33,913 bases of DNA from an uncultured Hungatella sp. (GTDB lineage: Bacteria; Bacillota; Clostridia; Lachnospirales; Lachnospiraceae). How positions within the stretch are numbered: position 1 is the stretch's first letter; the number at the start of each line of letters is the position of its first letter. Location of the stretch: positions 1 through 33,913 of the forward strand of contig CAJUPQ010000036.1 in the NCBI GenBank assembly GCA_910588505.1, read 5' to 3'. A program made the position numbers and the translations under genes. Positions 1 to 9,046 of this stretch are shown here, piece after piece. Under the pieces are notes generated by a model. The model saw only the letters and a list, made by a program, of their open reading frames with translations, did no database searches and was not told where the DNA came from.

Positions 1-1
1 C

Positions 2-109
2 GGCGACGGGACGGGTTTGGGCGGTAACGGCGAGAACGGCGACGGGACGGGTTTGGGCGGTAACGGCGAGAACGGCGACGGGACGGGTTTGAGCGGAGAC
101 GGCGAGAAC
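2..109 (+). repeat. 36-bp coding tandem repeat
   Basis: Three consecutive 36-bp units (2-37, 38-73, 74-109) encode GDGTGLGGNGEN-type 12-mers. The first two are identical and the third carries a few changes. A partial fourth unit follows, and the array probably extends left of the window. Its length is a multiple of three, so copy-number change would keep the frame. Confidence 0.85.
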
Positions 110-1048
110 GGCGACGGCACAGGCAGCGGCCCGGAGGGCGAGAGGGCTGACGGTCTGGGCGCAGACGGAAATGGAAACGGTGAAAACGGCGGCCCGGGAG
201 ACGGGACCGGCCAAGGGGGAGAGAACCCCGGCGGCCAGGGTCCGGATGGGTCCGGCGGTGGGGATGGCGCTTCGGGGTGGCAGAGCCTTTACGGGCCCCG
301 CACCCAGGTTTACGACAGCGGGTCCAGGAAGTATGAGGTGACTTTTGGAAACGGCAGGAAATTGGTGAGCAATATTCCCGAGGGCTTTATGGGGCCCGGG
401 GCGGTGGAGTTTTCCGTGTCCGACGGGGAGCCGGCGCGGTTGTACTGCGATGACGTTCCTGTGGAGTACACGCCGGGGGACAGCATTACCCAGCCGGGGA
501 ATTACCGGCTGGACGTGGACGGACAGATGTGGTCTTTTGTCATTGCCTCGGCGGTTGGGGATTTGGAGTGGTATCTGGCTCCCGCGGGGATGGAGATTAC
601 CGGGGCCGCGTTTAACGGGGACGAGATGGAACTGACTTCTTCCCGGTATCTGCCTATGGACGTGGACGGCCGGTATGAGATTGCCCTGACCGGGGAATCC
701 GGCGAGGGGGTGGAGGTGGTTCTGGAAAAGGATACTCTGCCGCCGGAGATTGCGGTGACGGTTAAGGGGGGACGGGCGGATATTCAGTATTTGTCCGACG
801 ACATTGCCACCATCACCCTGGAGAAGGACGGAAAGGTGCAGGAGGGATTTTCGGGCTACGTGGTTAATTCTCCCGGGTCCTACAAGCTTTCGGTCGCGGA
901 CGGGGCCGGCAATGTGAGCAGTAGGCAGTTTACGTTGAAATACAAGGTGAATGTTTACGGCATTGTGGCGGTGGTTCTGGTGATATTGCTGATTATCGGC
1001 GGCGCGGTGTTTGTGGTTCATGTGAAAAGGACGGTAAAAGTCAGGTGA
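2..1048 (+). CDS. Ig-like, Gly-rich repeat single-pass membrane protein (5' partial)
   Basis: The reading frame is open from base 2, so the gene starts upstream of the window. The TTG at base 17 is a codon inside a repeat, not a credible start. The visible N-terminal part is a Gly/Asn/Asp-rich stretch with a 12-residue repeat (GDGTGLGGNGEN). It is followed by two or three beta-rich, Ig-like segments (about bases 290-935) and one C-terminal transmembrane helix (about 955-1023) with a short basic tail (HVKRTVKVR). This predicts a protein displayed outside the membrane and anchored at its C terminus. The gene at 9033-10334 is a clear paralog, sharing the Ser-x-P-x-G-hydrophobic segment, the 'G-M/F-x-ITGA' motif and the 'DTLPP/DTMAP' motif. 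It lies 22 bases before the first VirB6-like gene, probably in one operon. Its function is unknown; surface adhesin or accessory factor of the secretion machine is inference. Confidence 0.75.
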   Translation, partial: GDGTGLGGNGENGDGTGLGGNGENGDGTGLSGDGENGDGTGSGPEGERADGLGADGNGNGENGGPGDGTGQGGENPGGQGPDGSGGGDGASGWQSLYGPRTQVYDSGSRKYEVTFGNGRKLVSNIPEGFMGPGAVEFSVSDGEPARLYCDDVPVEYTPGDSITQPGNYRLDVDGQMWSFVIASAVGDLEWYLAPAGMEITGAAFNGDEMELTSSRYLPMDVDGRYEIALTGESGEGVEVVLEKDTLPPEIAVTVKGGRADIQYLSDDIATITLEKDGKVQEGFSGYVVNSPGSYKLSVADGAGNVSSRQFTLKYKVNVYGIVAVVLVILLIIGGAVFVVHVKRTVKVR

Positions 1049-1070
1049 CAGATAGGGGGGTGACTTCGGT

Positions 1071-2459
1071 TTGACTTCATTTATTTCGGGGTTACAGAAA
1101 ATACTTTCCGTAATTTTGGAGGAGGTGTTTAAACCCATTCTCACGGATATCCTTGAGGTGTTTATCAACTACTTCATGTCGGTTATCTGGTCCATGTGGT
1201 CGGAGTGGCTGCTGGGAATCCTGGCCATTGTCTGCTCCCTGGTGGATTTTGTGGAGAATATTTTTAATGTGTTTGCGGGCATCAGCCCGGTGACGGTGGG
1301 GGAGAAGTCGACGTATTTGCTGGATGCGTTTTTCCAGATGCAGGAGGTCACGTACGCGTTTGCCAACATAACCCTTTTGGCGGTGGCCATCTCCTTTCTT
1401 TTTACCATTTACAAGACGGCGAAGTCGATTTCGGATATGGCTTTGGAGGATAAAAACCCGGTGAGCAAGGTGCTGGGAAACGGTTTGAAGGCGGCGGTTA
1501 CGTTTATGCTGATTCCGTTTTTGTGCATCGCCATGCTGCAGATTTCCAGCGTTGTGACCAACCAGGCTGTCAGCGCCTTTGAGTCGGCCCAGGGCAAGTC
1601 TACCACGGGAACGGTGATTTTTCTGTCGGCGGGGCTGGACGCGGATAAGGCTACCACCAAGAGAAAGAACCCGGTTACGGGCATTGCCCAGGAGACGGTG
1701 GAGGGGCGCAGCCCCGCCCTGGACGACAAAGTGAGGGAGCCTTACCTGAAAGGGGAGAAGGATTACAAGAGCATGTCCACGGTGAAGGAGGATTTTTACG
1801 CCTCGAATTTTAATTTTATCGAGGGGTTTGTCAGCGGCGTGGTGATGCTGTTTATCCTGGCGGGCGCGGCGATGATGTTTATCCGCAGGCTGTTTGATTT
1901 GCTGCTGCTGTATTTGATATCGCCGTTTTTTGTGGCCACCATCCCCCTGGACGACGGGGCCACGTTTGCTAAGTGGCGGGAGCTGTTTGTGGCGAAGTTT
2001 TTTTCCGGGTTCGGGGTTATTTTTTCCATGCGGTATTATCTTCTGCTGGTTCCCGTCATCGCGGGAAAAGAGTTGTGCCTTTACAAGCCTACGCTGCCGG
2101 GAGGCGTGATGATTAATAATGTGCTGAAACTGTTTATGATTTTAGGAGGCGCGTGGGCGGTGTACAAGAGCCAGAGCCTGATTATGCAGATTATGAATCA
2201 GGAGGCGGCTATGGCGGAACAGCAGGCGGGAGCCCTGATTTCAGGGATGATTATAGGAACGGCCACCACGGCGGCTAATTTGGGAATGGCGGCGGCTACA
2301 GGCGGCTCGTCGGCGGCGCTTTCGGGGCTGGGAGGTCTTGGAAGTTTGGGCGGCTCGGGCGGCGGTATGGGCGGTCTGGGGTCTATTGGGGATATGGCTT
2401 CGTCCGCGGGGAAGATGGTGTCTTCGGAGGCGGATAATCAGAAGTTTACGGGGCGGTAG
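1071..2459 (+). CDS. TrbL/VirB6-like T4SS membrane protein (copy 1)
   Basis: This 462-aa polytopic protein starts at TTG 1071 behind a G-rich ribosome site (about 1051-1060). Hydrophobic segments lie near residues 40-65, 90-118, 137-165, 250-292, 310-335 and 350-370. A polar loop (about 170-245) sits between them, and the tail (about 420-450) is Gly/Ala/Ser-rich. It shares diagnostic blocks with the next gene: 'E-N/T-x-F-x-VF-x-G-x-x-PVT', 'LLLYL-I/V-SP-F/Y-FV' and 'PLDDG-x-x-F-x-x-WRE'. VirB6/TrbL proteins form the inner-membrane channel platform of type IV secretion and conjugation systems. The position directly before a second copy and a VirB4 ATPase supports this role. Assignment rests on topology, paralogy and neighbourhood rather than a catalytic motif. 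Confidence 0.8.
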   Translation: MTSFISGLQKILSVILEEVFKPILTDILEVFINYFMSVIWSMWSEWLLGILAIVCSLVDFVENIFNVFAGISPVTVGEKSTYLLDAFFQMQEVTYAFANITLLAVAISFLFTIYKTAKSISDMALEDKNPVSKVLGNGLKAAVTFMLIPFLCIAMLQISSVVTNQAVSAFESAQGKSTTGTVIFLSAGLDADKATTKRKNPVTGIAQETVEGRSPALDDKVREPYLKGEKDYKSMSTVKEDFYASNFNFIEGFVSGVVMLFILAGAAMMFIRRLFDLLLLYLISPFFVATIPLDDGATFAKWRELFVAKFFSGFGVIFSMRYYLLLVPVIAGKELCLYKPTLPGGVMINNVLKLFMILGGAWAVYKSQSLIMQIMNQEAAMAEQQAGALISGMIIGTATTAANLGMAAATGGSSAALSGLGGLGSLGGSGGGMGGLGSIGDMASSAGKMVSSEADNQKFTGR

Positions 2460-2516
2460 GTCCCCGCAGAATTTGGCTGTCCCCTGTGGACCCGCCAGCA
2501 ACAAGGAGGCGAGGAT

Positions 2517-4964
2517 TTGGAAGTTGTTTATCTTGGATTATTTCAAAAAGTATTTAACTGGGTCTTAAGCAGAATCATAGACCCTGTATACCGTTTCGTC
2601 AGCAGCCTTCTGACCACGGTTCTAAGCTGGGTTTTTGAGAAGGTTCTGTCCCCCGTTTTGATGCCTGTTTTGGAGGACGCGCTGGAATTTTTCATCAAGT
2701 TGTGGCTGGATGTGATGAGTACCAGGCTGTATCTGCTGCTTTCCGGGGTCTTGAAGCTGATTGATTACCTGGAAACGGCGTTTGATGTGTTTATCGGCTT
2801 GAGGCCCGTAACCTACACGGCGCCTGGCGGCCGGGTCATCGAGGGAACCCTGGTGGAGGTTTTGCTGCAGCAGGAAACGGTGAGCAAGGTTTTCTGGCTC
2901 ATAACCTTCGGGGCTTTGGGGCTGGCTCTGCTGCTTACCATATACGGCACGGCCAGGTCGGCCTTTGACCTGGATTTTGAGAACAAGCGGCCTGTGTCTA
3001 AAGTGCTGACGGCCATGATGAAAACTTTTATTCAGTTTTTCATGGTGCCGTTTCTGGTGTATTTTATGCTGCAGTTGTCATCCGTCATCCTGACGCAGGT
3101 TACGGATATTATGAAGTTCGGAAATACCACATCCCTTGGCAGGATTGTGTTTATGATATCCTCCCTCAACGCGGCCAAGGAGGATAAGTATAACGTGGGG
3201 TCGAAAAATGCCCTGAAAATTGAGTTCGGCACTTCTCCCGAGGACGAGGTGCGGTTTCCTTTTTACAACATGGACACTCAGGGGAACCTGGAGGTGAAGG
3301 ATTATGGCAATTTAGCCCAGGTGACGGAAAAATTTGACTTGTCGGAGATGGATTTCCTCATTGGATTTCTGGCGGCGGTCTTCCTCTTGTTTACCATCGG
3401 GGTGTGCCTGATTATCTTCGTTCAGAGGATTTTTGAACTGATACTGTTGTATCTGGTGTCCCCCTATTTTGTGTGCATGATGCCTTTGGACGACGGGGAG
3501 CGGTTCAACCGGTGGCGGGAAATGTTTATCGGCAAATGTTTTACGGGCTTTGGCTCGGTTATCGCCATGAGATTGTTTCTCCTTGTGTGTCCCCTGGTTA
3601 TGGGGGGACGGATACAGTTCGGAACGGCGGTGAGCCCGGAAATGGATTATATGATGAAGCTGTTTTTCCTGGCTGGAGGGGCCTGGGCCATGTATAAATC
3701 TGGTTCCATGGTTACGTCCCTGCTTAGCTACCAGGCGGGTTCGTCGGAGGCCAACACGGCGGCAATGGCCGGGGGCATGCTCTACAGCCACACCGTGGGA
3801 ATGGCCATGGCCAAGGGCGGCCAGGCGCTGCGCTCAGGAATGAGCCGTCTGGGGTCAGGCGGGAAAGGAGCGGCGGCTGCCAAAGAAGGCGGCAAGTTCG
3901 GCGGCAAGGGGGCAAGGGACTCGGTGATGCGGGACAGCAAGAAACCGGGACTTGGAACCCGGCTTAAGAACACCGAGGGCCTTGCCAGTATGACCCGAAA
4001 GAATTTAAGCGCCACCATGGGCAATTTAAAGAACAAGAACTTTAAGGAGGCGGGCAAATCCGGCTTGAAGGCCATTGACGGAATCTCCAATTTAAGGAGG
4101 GTTTCCCAGGGCAAGGAGGCTAAGGCGGGCATCGGGGAGCGGCTGAGAAACCGCTACAACAATACGGTGGACGCCGCCACCAGGGGAAGCGATTTGCTGT
4201 CGGAGAGCTTAGGAAAATCTAAAGAGAGCGTGCTAAAGGGGGCGCAAAGCCTGCAGAGCGCTTATGAGACGTTCCGCAAGCCGGGCAGCACCGGGCAGGA
4301 AAAATTCAGCGGCCTGGCCATGGCGGCCAGGGATATTTACGGGGCGCGGAAAGACTTTAATCAGGCCCGACGGGATTTGGGCAATGTTACCAGGGACGTA
4401 AGGGGGGCCATCCACAGGGTGGATGTCAACGGCTCTACCCTATCTATGGATTATAACGGAAAGGTGCTGGCCAGGGAGTTTGACGGGCTGGGGATTTTTT
4501 CTAAACCGCCGGAGAGACCGCCGGTTCCGGGAAACGGGCCCGGGGGGATTCAGGTGAATATTGATAAGGGCTTAAGCCGTCTGGAGAGCGCCATTGGGGG
4601 GCTTGACAGCGGTTCGGGCAGCAGCGGCGGCAGCGGAAGCGGTTCGGGCAGCGGCGGCGGAAGTCTGGGAAGCGGCGGCAGCATGTCCAGCGGCGGCGTG
4701 GCGGGAAGCGGCGTGGGAAGAGGCAGCATATCCGGCCTTGGCGGCGGTTCGGGCCAGGATAATTCCAGGCGGGCCGGGACGGTGCCGTGGACTTCCGCCA
4801 CGGTTTCCAGAAATCAGGTACGGTGTACGTCCATCCCTGCGGTTTCGAAGGTGAGCGGCAGCGGGTCCGGCGCTAAGGTTACTTACCAGAGCTTAAGCGT
4901 TAAGGGGCTGAGCGCCAGCAGTGAACAGGGAAAAGGAAAGATTACCAGGAGGAATTCCATATGA
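2517..4964 (+). CDS. TrbL/VirB6-like T4SS membrane protein (copy 2, long C-terminal tail)
   Basis: This 815-aa protein starts at TTG 2517, with AAGGAGGC at 2503-2510 giving good spacing. Residues about 1-410 are a polytopic domain homologous to the preceding gene, including the 'LILLYLVSPYFV' and 'PLDDGERFNRWRE' blocks. Residues about 430-650 are basic and Lys/Gly/Ala-rich, probably cytoplasmic. Residues about 690-760 are an almost pure Gly/Ser linker, followed by a short polar end. The stop overlaps the VirB4 start in an ATGA (4961-4964), which implies translational coupling. Two adjacent VirB6-like proteins, one with a large tail, suggest a hetero-oligomeric channel. The tail has no recognisable domain. 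Confidence 0.8.
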   Translation: MEVVYLGLFQKVFNWVLSRIIDPVYRFVSSLLTTVLSWVFEKVLSPVLMPVLEDALEFFIKLWLDVMSTRLYLLLSGVLKLIDYLETAFDVFIGLRPVTYTAPGGRVIEGTLVEVLLQQETVSKVFWLITFGALGLALLLTIYGTARSAFDLDFENKRPVSKVLTAMMKTFIQFFMVPFLVYFMLQLSSVILTQVTDIMKFGNTTSLGRIVFMISSLNAAKEDKYNVGSKNALKIEFGTSPEDEVRFPFYNMDTQGNLEVKDYGNLAQVTEKFDLSEMDFLIGFLAAVFLLFTIGVCLIIFVQRIFELILLYLVSPYFVCMMPLDDGERFNRWREMFIGKCFTGFGSVIAMRLFLLVCPLVMGGRIQFGTAVSPEMDYMMKLFFLAGGAWAMYKSGSMVTSLLSYQAGSSEANTAAMAGGMLYSHTVGMAMAKGGQALRSGMSRLGSGGKGAAAAKEGGKFGGKGARDSVMRDSKKPGLGTRLKNTEGLASMTRKNLSATMGNLKNKNFKEAGKSGLKAIDGISNLRRVSQGKEAKAGIGERLRNRYNNTVDAATRGSDLLSESLGKSKESVLKGAQSLQSAYETFRKPGSTGQEKFSGLAMAARDIYGARKDFNQARRDLGNVTRDVRGAIHRVDVNGSTLSMDYNGKVLAREFDGLGIFSKPPERPPVPGNGPGGIQVNIDKGLSRLESAIGGLDSGSGSSGGSGSGSGSGGGSLGSGGSMSSGGVAGSGVGRGSISGLGGGSGQDNSRRAGTVPWTSATVSRNQVRCTSIPAVSKVSGSGSGAKVTYQSLSVKGLSASSEQGKGKITRRNSI

Positions 4965-7654
4965 GAATCATACCTAAAAAGACGAAAGTGGCCATGGAAT
5001 TTTTTAAAGGGGTGGAGGTTCCCGACGTGATTGTGGGGATTATCGGCATTTCCATCGTGATTTCCGTGGTATTTTCCAACCTGCCCTTTCGTTTTTACAT
5101 AGGTGCGGCCGTGGGGGTGCTGTTTGGGGCGTCGGTGGTGCCGGTGGACGGGGAGAAGGCGTACATGATGCTGTACAACTTCCTGAAATACCTGGCCAGA
5201 TACCGGCTGTTTCAGATGGAGCCTAAGAAGAAGGGGACGCCGGGGGTGAAGGATATTACGCCTTTTACCGGGGTTGACGGGCCGTTTATCGAGTATGCGG
5301 GGGAGTATTACGGCGTTGCGGTGAACATCCCGGACGTGGAGTTTAAGTTTTATACGTTACAGCGCCAGAATCAAATGATTGACCAGGTGTTCGGCTCTGT
5401 GCTGCGGACCATTTCCGGCACGGAGACGGCGGCGCTGGTGAAGATTGACCGGCCTGTGCTCTATGATTCGTTTCTGGAGACGGAGGAGAGGAAGATACGG
5501 GAGCTGGAGGAGGCTTTTGTTAACGGGCTGTTAAATGAGGAGGAACTGACCACCAGGGTGGGTATTATTTACGACCGGATGGAGCAGATTCGGTATATTA
5601 ATGAGCGGGATAAGGTGTATGTTCCGTTTTATTACCTGCTGTTTTTCCACAAGGATAAGGATATGCTTATGAGCCAGGCGGAAAATATGCTCCAGACCAT
5701 GAACAGCGATGACATGGAGTGTCATATCCTGGATGAGAAGGAACTGGCAGTGTTTTTGAAATATAATTACACCATGAATTTTGACGAGCGGGAGGTGTAC
5801 TCTTTGAGCAAGGACCAGTACATGGACTGGATTCTGCCTAAGGAGATTAAGTTTACCAGCCGCACGGTGCAGTATGACGATTTGATTACCCACACTTTTC
5901 GGGTTACGGATTATCCCACCATTGTGAGCAATGCCTGGGGGTGCAATCTGTTTGGCCGTCCTTCCACCAGGGCGGTGATGAAAATGAGGATGGTGGATCG
6001 CTACAAGGGCATCCGCCAGATTGACCGGGCCATTGACGAGCTGCGGGAGCAGGCTAATTCTACGGGCAAGACCAGCCGTCTTATGGAGCTGCAGACCCAT
6101 GTGGATACGCTGGCGGAGGTCCTTGCCATGCTCCAGAGCGACAATGAGACTCTTCTGGATATTAACGTGTATCTGACGGCTTACGATTATGAGCTGTCGT
6201 GGCAGATGAGCCTGCCGGAGAATGAGCGGAAGAAGAATGTTTCGACGCTTTCCATGAAGAAGCAGATTAAGCGGTCTTTGTCCGAGGAGAGTTTCCGGTC
6301 TACGGATAATTATGTGCAGCAGTTTGAGGCTTACGCTTCCAGCCAGATTTCCGGGTACGATTATTTTAAGCGGGTGAGCCGGGGGGTGCATTCCAGCTCG
6401 GTGGCGGCGGCGTTTCCTTTTGTGAACATGACTTTAAGCGACCCCAGCGGCGTGTGCATCGGCAACAGCGGGGGGAAGCCGGTGTTTATTGATTTTTTTG
6501 TGAGGAATAAGGACCGGGTCAACAGCAACATGGTGGTTATCGGAAAGTCGGGAAGCGGTAAGTCTTACGCCACCAAGACCATATTGGCCAATCTGGCGGC
6601 GGACAACAGCAAGATTTTTATTCTGGACCCGGAGAATGAGTATTTTGGCCTGGCCCAAAATTTAAACGGAAAGATTATTGACGTGGGCAGCGCCACCCAG
6701 GGGCGGCTGAATCCGTTCCATATTATTGCCAGCCTGACGGACGAGGAGGAGGGGGACGAGGAGAGCGTCAATACCAGCTTCAGCACTCATTTGCAGTTTT
6801 TGGAGGAGTTTTACCGGCAGATTTTGCCGGGGATTGAGCCGGACGCCCTGGAGTATCTGAATAATATTACGGTGCGGATGTACGAGAACAAGGGTATTGA
6901 CGGGGAGACGGACCTTGGGGATTTGGAGCCGGAGGATTATCCGATTTTTGATGATTTGTATGAGAAGATTCTTAATGATTACCAGTTGGCTACGGGGGAG
7001 TATGCCAAGGAAAATCTTCGGGTGCTGCTGAATTATATTTCCAAGTTTGCCACTGGGGGGAGGAATTCTCTGTTGTGGAACGGGCCGGCTTCGGTGTCTA
7101 CCAATGAGAATTTTATTGTGTTTAATTTCCAGTCTTTGCTTGCCAATAAGAATAACATGATTGCCAATGCCCAGATGCTTTTGGTGCTGAAATGGCTGGA
7201 TAATGAGATTATTAAGAACCGGGATTATAATATCCGGTATCAGGCCCAGCGGAAGGTGATTGTGGTCATTGACGAGGCCCACGTGTTTATTGACAGCAAG
7301 TTTCCTATTGCCCTGGATTTTATGTACCAGTTGGCGAAGCGAATCCGTAAGTATAACGGGATGCAGATTATTATTACCCAGAATATTGCGGATTTCGTGG
7401 GAACGGAGGAGTTGGCCAGGAAGTCTACGGCTATTATTAACGCCTGCCAGTATTCGTTTATTTTCCCGCTGTCTCCCAATGATATGCATGATTTGTGCAA
7501 GCTTTATGAGAAGGCGGGGGCGATTAATGAGAGCGAGCAGGAGGAGATTGTGAATAACGGACGGGGGCGGGCTTTTGTGGTGACTTCGCCTTCCAGCCGG
7601 ACGGGGATTAATATTACGGCCAGCGAGGATATGGAGCGGCTGTTTACGGTTTAA
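4961..7654 (+). CDS. virB4: VirB3/PrgI-VirB4 fusion secretion ATPase
   Basis: This 897-aa protein powers assembly and transport in type IV secretion systems. The N-terminal 90 or so residues hold a short basic lead, two transmembrane helices (about 25-65) and a 'YNFLKYLARYRLF' segment, resembling stand-alone PrgI/VirB3 proteins. I read this as a VirB3-VirB4 fusion. The C-terminal ATPase domain has Walker A GKSGSGKS at residues 528-535, Walker B VVIDEAH with Asp771-Glu772, and a 'TQN' motif near 806-808. The start ATG overlaps the previous stop by 4 bases, and a GGAGG sits just upstream. It is the firmest anchor for calling the locus a T4SS. Intact length and motifs suggest an active ATPase. 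Confidence 0.95.
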   Translation: MRIIPKKTKVAMEFFKGVEVPDVIVGIIGISIVISVVFSNLPFRFYIGAAVGVLFGASVVPVDGEKAYMMLYNFLKYLARYRLFQMEPKKKGTPGVKDITPFTGVDGPFIEYAGEYYGVAVNIPDVEFKFYTLQRQNQMIDQVFGSVLRTISGTETAALVKIDRPVLYDSFLETEERKIRELEEAFVNGLLNEEELTTRVGIIYDRMEQIRYINERDKVYVPFYYLLFFHKDKDMLMSQAENMLQTMNSDDMECHILDEKELAVFLKYNYTMNFDEREVYSLSKDQYMDWILPKEIKFTSRTVQYDDLITHTFRVTDYPTIVSNAWGCNLFGRPSTRAVMKMRMVDRYKGIRQIDRAIDELREQANSTGKTSRLMELQTHVDTLAEVLAMLQSDNETLLDINVYLTAYDYELSWQMSLPENERKKNVSTLSMKKQIKRSLSEESFRSTDNYVQQFEAYASSQISGYDYFKRVSRGVHSSSVAAAFPFVNMTLSDPSGVCIGNSGGKPVFIDFFVRNKDRVNSNMVVIGKSGSGKSYATKTILANLAADNSKIFILDPENEYFGLAQNLNGKIIDVGSATQGRLNPFHIIASLTDEEEGDEESVNTSFSTHLQFLEEFYRQILPGIEPDALEYLNNITVRMYENKGIDGETDLGDLEPEDYPIFDDLYEKILNDYQLATGEYAKENLRVLLNYISKFATGGRNSLLWNGPASVSTNENFIVFNFQSLLANKNNMIANAQMLLVLKWLDNEIIKNRDYNIRYQAQRKVIVVIDEAHVFIDSKFPIALDFMYQLAKRIRKYNGMQIIITQNIADFVGTEELARKSTAIINACQYSFIFPLSPNDMHDLCKLYEKAGAINESEQEEIVNNGRGRAFVVTSPSSRTGINITASEDMERLFTV

Positions 7655-7755
7655 AGGGGCGGCGGAGCGGCAGGCCCCGGCAGGGCGCTGTTTTAAGTGG
7701 CCGGCAGCTTGGCAGGATGGTGTGCCGGGTGCGCTTAAATGGGAGCGTAGAGAGG

Positions 7756-8526
7756 ATGGACAGAAAGAGAGGTTGGATTGTGGGTTTGACGGGAATATCC
7801 GGGAGAGTGTTTTTGGCGGGGGCGGCCCTGGGGTGGGCTTTGTTTGGGGCCGGGTGCGCTAAGAAGACCGCAGGGGATGTGGAGAGGATTCAGGCGTCGG
7901 GAAATTTCCGGGTGGCGATTGTGGATACGGACAGTCCGTATACGTCCCTGGAGGGGGAGACGCCTGTGGGGATAGAGCCGGATTTGGCGGAGTATATCGG
8001 GGAAATGCTGGGGGTGAAGGTGCAGTACCAGGTCTGCGGCAAGAAGGAGGCCCTGGCGGCGGTGGCTGACGGGGAGGCGGATGTGGCTTTGGGGTGTCTG
8101 AACCGTTCGGGAAATCTGGCGTCGGATTATCTGGTGTCCACCAGCTACGGGAAGGGGTATTTTTACGTGGTTACGAAAACCGGGGATTACGCCCTGACCA
8201 TCGGGGCTCTTGAGAATTCGCCTGTGGGGGTGGACCGGGGGCTGGACGAGGATACCCGAAGTTCTCTGTATCAGGCGGAGGGGGTGCGGATTGGGGATTA
8301 TGATTCCCCCCAGGCCGGGGCCCAGGCGGTGAAAAGCGGGGCCATACGGGCTTATGTGTGCTATGAGAACCAGGCCAGGCTGTTTTTGGAGGATGATGAA
8401 CTGCAGGTGCAGAATGTGTCTAACCTGGCTCCGGAGGAGTTTGTGGTGGTGACGGGGAAAGAAAACAGGACGCTGGCCAGCGGCATGGATACTTTGATTC
8501 GGCAGTTTTTGACGGAGGAGAAGTAG
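7756..8526 (+). CDS. Solute-binding (SBP_bac_3-like) lipoprotein
   Basis: The protein is 256 aa from ATG 7756; an in-frame ATG at 7717 would add 13 residues. I chose 7756 because it gives a compact signal peptide (MDRKRG, then a hydrophobic core) ending in lipobox FGAGC with Cys34. The mature part begins 'IQASGNFRVAIVDTDSPYTS' and continues with 'VGIEPDLAEYIGEMLGVKVQY' spacing and 'ADVALGCLNRS'. These are typical of family 3 periplasmic-type binding proteins that serve amino-acid ABC importers. No ABC permease or ATPase is nearby, and the gene lies inside the T4SS cluster about 100 bases after virB4. It may have been recruited as a ligand sensor or surface component. That role is inference; the fold assignment is fairly secure. 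Confidence 0.75.
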   Translation: MDRKRGWIVGLTGISGRVFLAGAALGWALFGAGCAKKTAGDVERIQASGNFRVAIVDTDSPYTSLEGETPVGIEPDLAEYIGEMLGVKVQYQVCGKKEALAAVADGEADVALGCLNRSGNLASDYLVSTSYGKGYFYVVTKTGDYALTIGALENSPVGVDRGLDEDTRSSLYQAEGVRIGDYDSPQAGAQAVKSGAIRAYVCYENQARLFLEDDELQVQNVSNLAPEEFVVVTGKENRTLASGMDTLIRQFLTEEK

Positions 8527-8544
8527 CCGGGAGGGCCGGGCGAT

Positions 8545-8686
8545 TTGGAAAGGCGTCTGCGTCGGGGGCGTCCGGGCGGTTGGGAGATGCGACTGCGTTT
8601 GGGGCGTCGGGGCGGTTAGGAAAGGCGGCTGCGTCGGGGCGTCCAGGCGGTTAGGAAAGGCGACTGCGTTTGGGGCGTCCGGGCAG
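8545..8686 (+). repeat. 35/36-bp intergenic tandem repeat
   Basis: Four units lie at 8545-8579, 8580-8615, 8616-8650 and 8651-8686, and a degraded fifth runs to about 8720. Each has the pattern 'aaaggcg-x-ctgcgt-(t)-cggggcgtccgggcgg'. Unit lengths alternate 35, 36, 35, 36. The array fills most of the 226-base gap between the solute-binding lipoprotein gene and the small charged protein gene. The alternating length makes it unlikely to be coding. Confidence 0.8.
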
Positions 8687-8752
8687 TTTGGATAGGTAGC
8701 GCAGGGGTCTGGACGGTCGGGGCGGGAGGCAGCGGAAAGGGAGCGAGAGGGA

Positions 8753-9046
8753 ATGGCGTATTTTGACAGTTCGAAAAACAGGGCTTTGTGGGAGATTCGC
8801 CTGGGACAGCTTCGCAGGGAACGGGAGCTGCGTCTCCAGGGCGACACGGGGGATGCTTTCAAGGAGGAGGCGGACAGGGAAGTGTCCGCAGGCACCCGGG
8901 TCCGCATGACTTACCAGGAACTTTTGAGGGAAGAGGCTATGGCTTCGGAAAAGAATCGGAGGGAACGGGGAGCCAGTACCATGGATAGGGAGATGTCCCG
9001 GACCGAGGCTTATGAAAGAGAGGGGATGAGGCATGACATGGGGTAA
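8753..9046 (+). CDS. Small charged hypothetical protein
   Basis: This 97-aa protein starts at ATG 8753 behind a GCGAGAGGGA ribosome site. It has no signal peptide or membrane segment. It is rich in Arg, Glu and Met and likely helical (for example 'LRRERELRLQ' and 'EEAMASEKNRRERG'). The stop lies 14 bases inside the next gene, so the two are probably translationally coupled. I recognise no family. Its location between secretion genes suggests a cytoplasmic accessory or chaperone-like factor, which is only inference from size, charge and position. Confidence 0.65.
   Translation: MAYFDSSKNRALWEIRLGQLRRERELRLQGDTGDAFKEEADREVSAGTRVRMTYQELLREEAMASEKNRRERGASTMDREMSRTEAYEREGMRHDMG

Noticed and set aside
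8545..8720. CRISPR array
   Set aside because: Units are directly adjacent without unique spacers and no cas genes are present. The array at 24223-24505 was rejected for the same reason.
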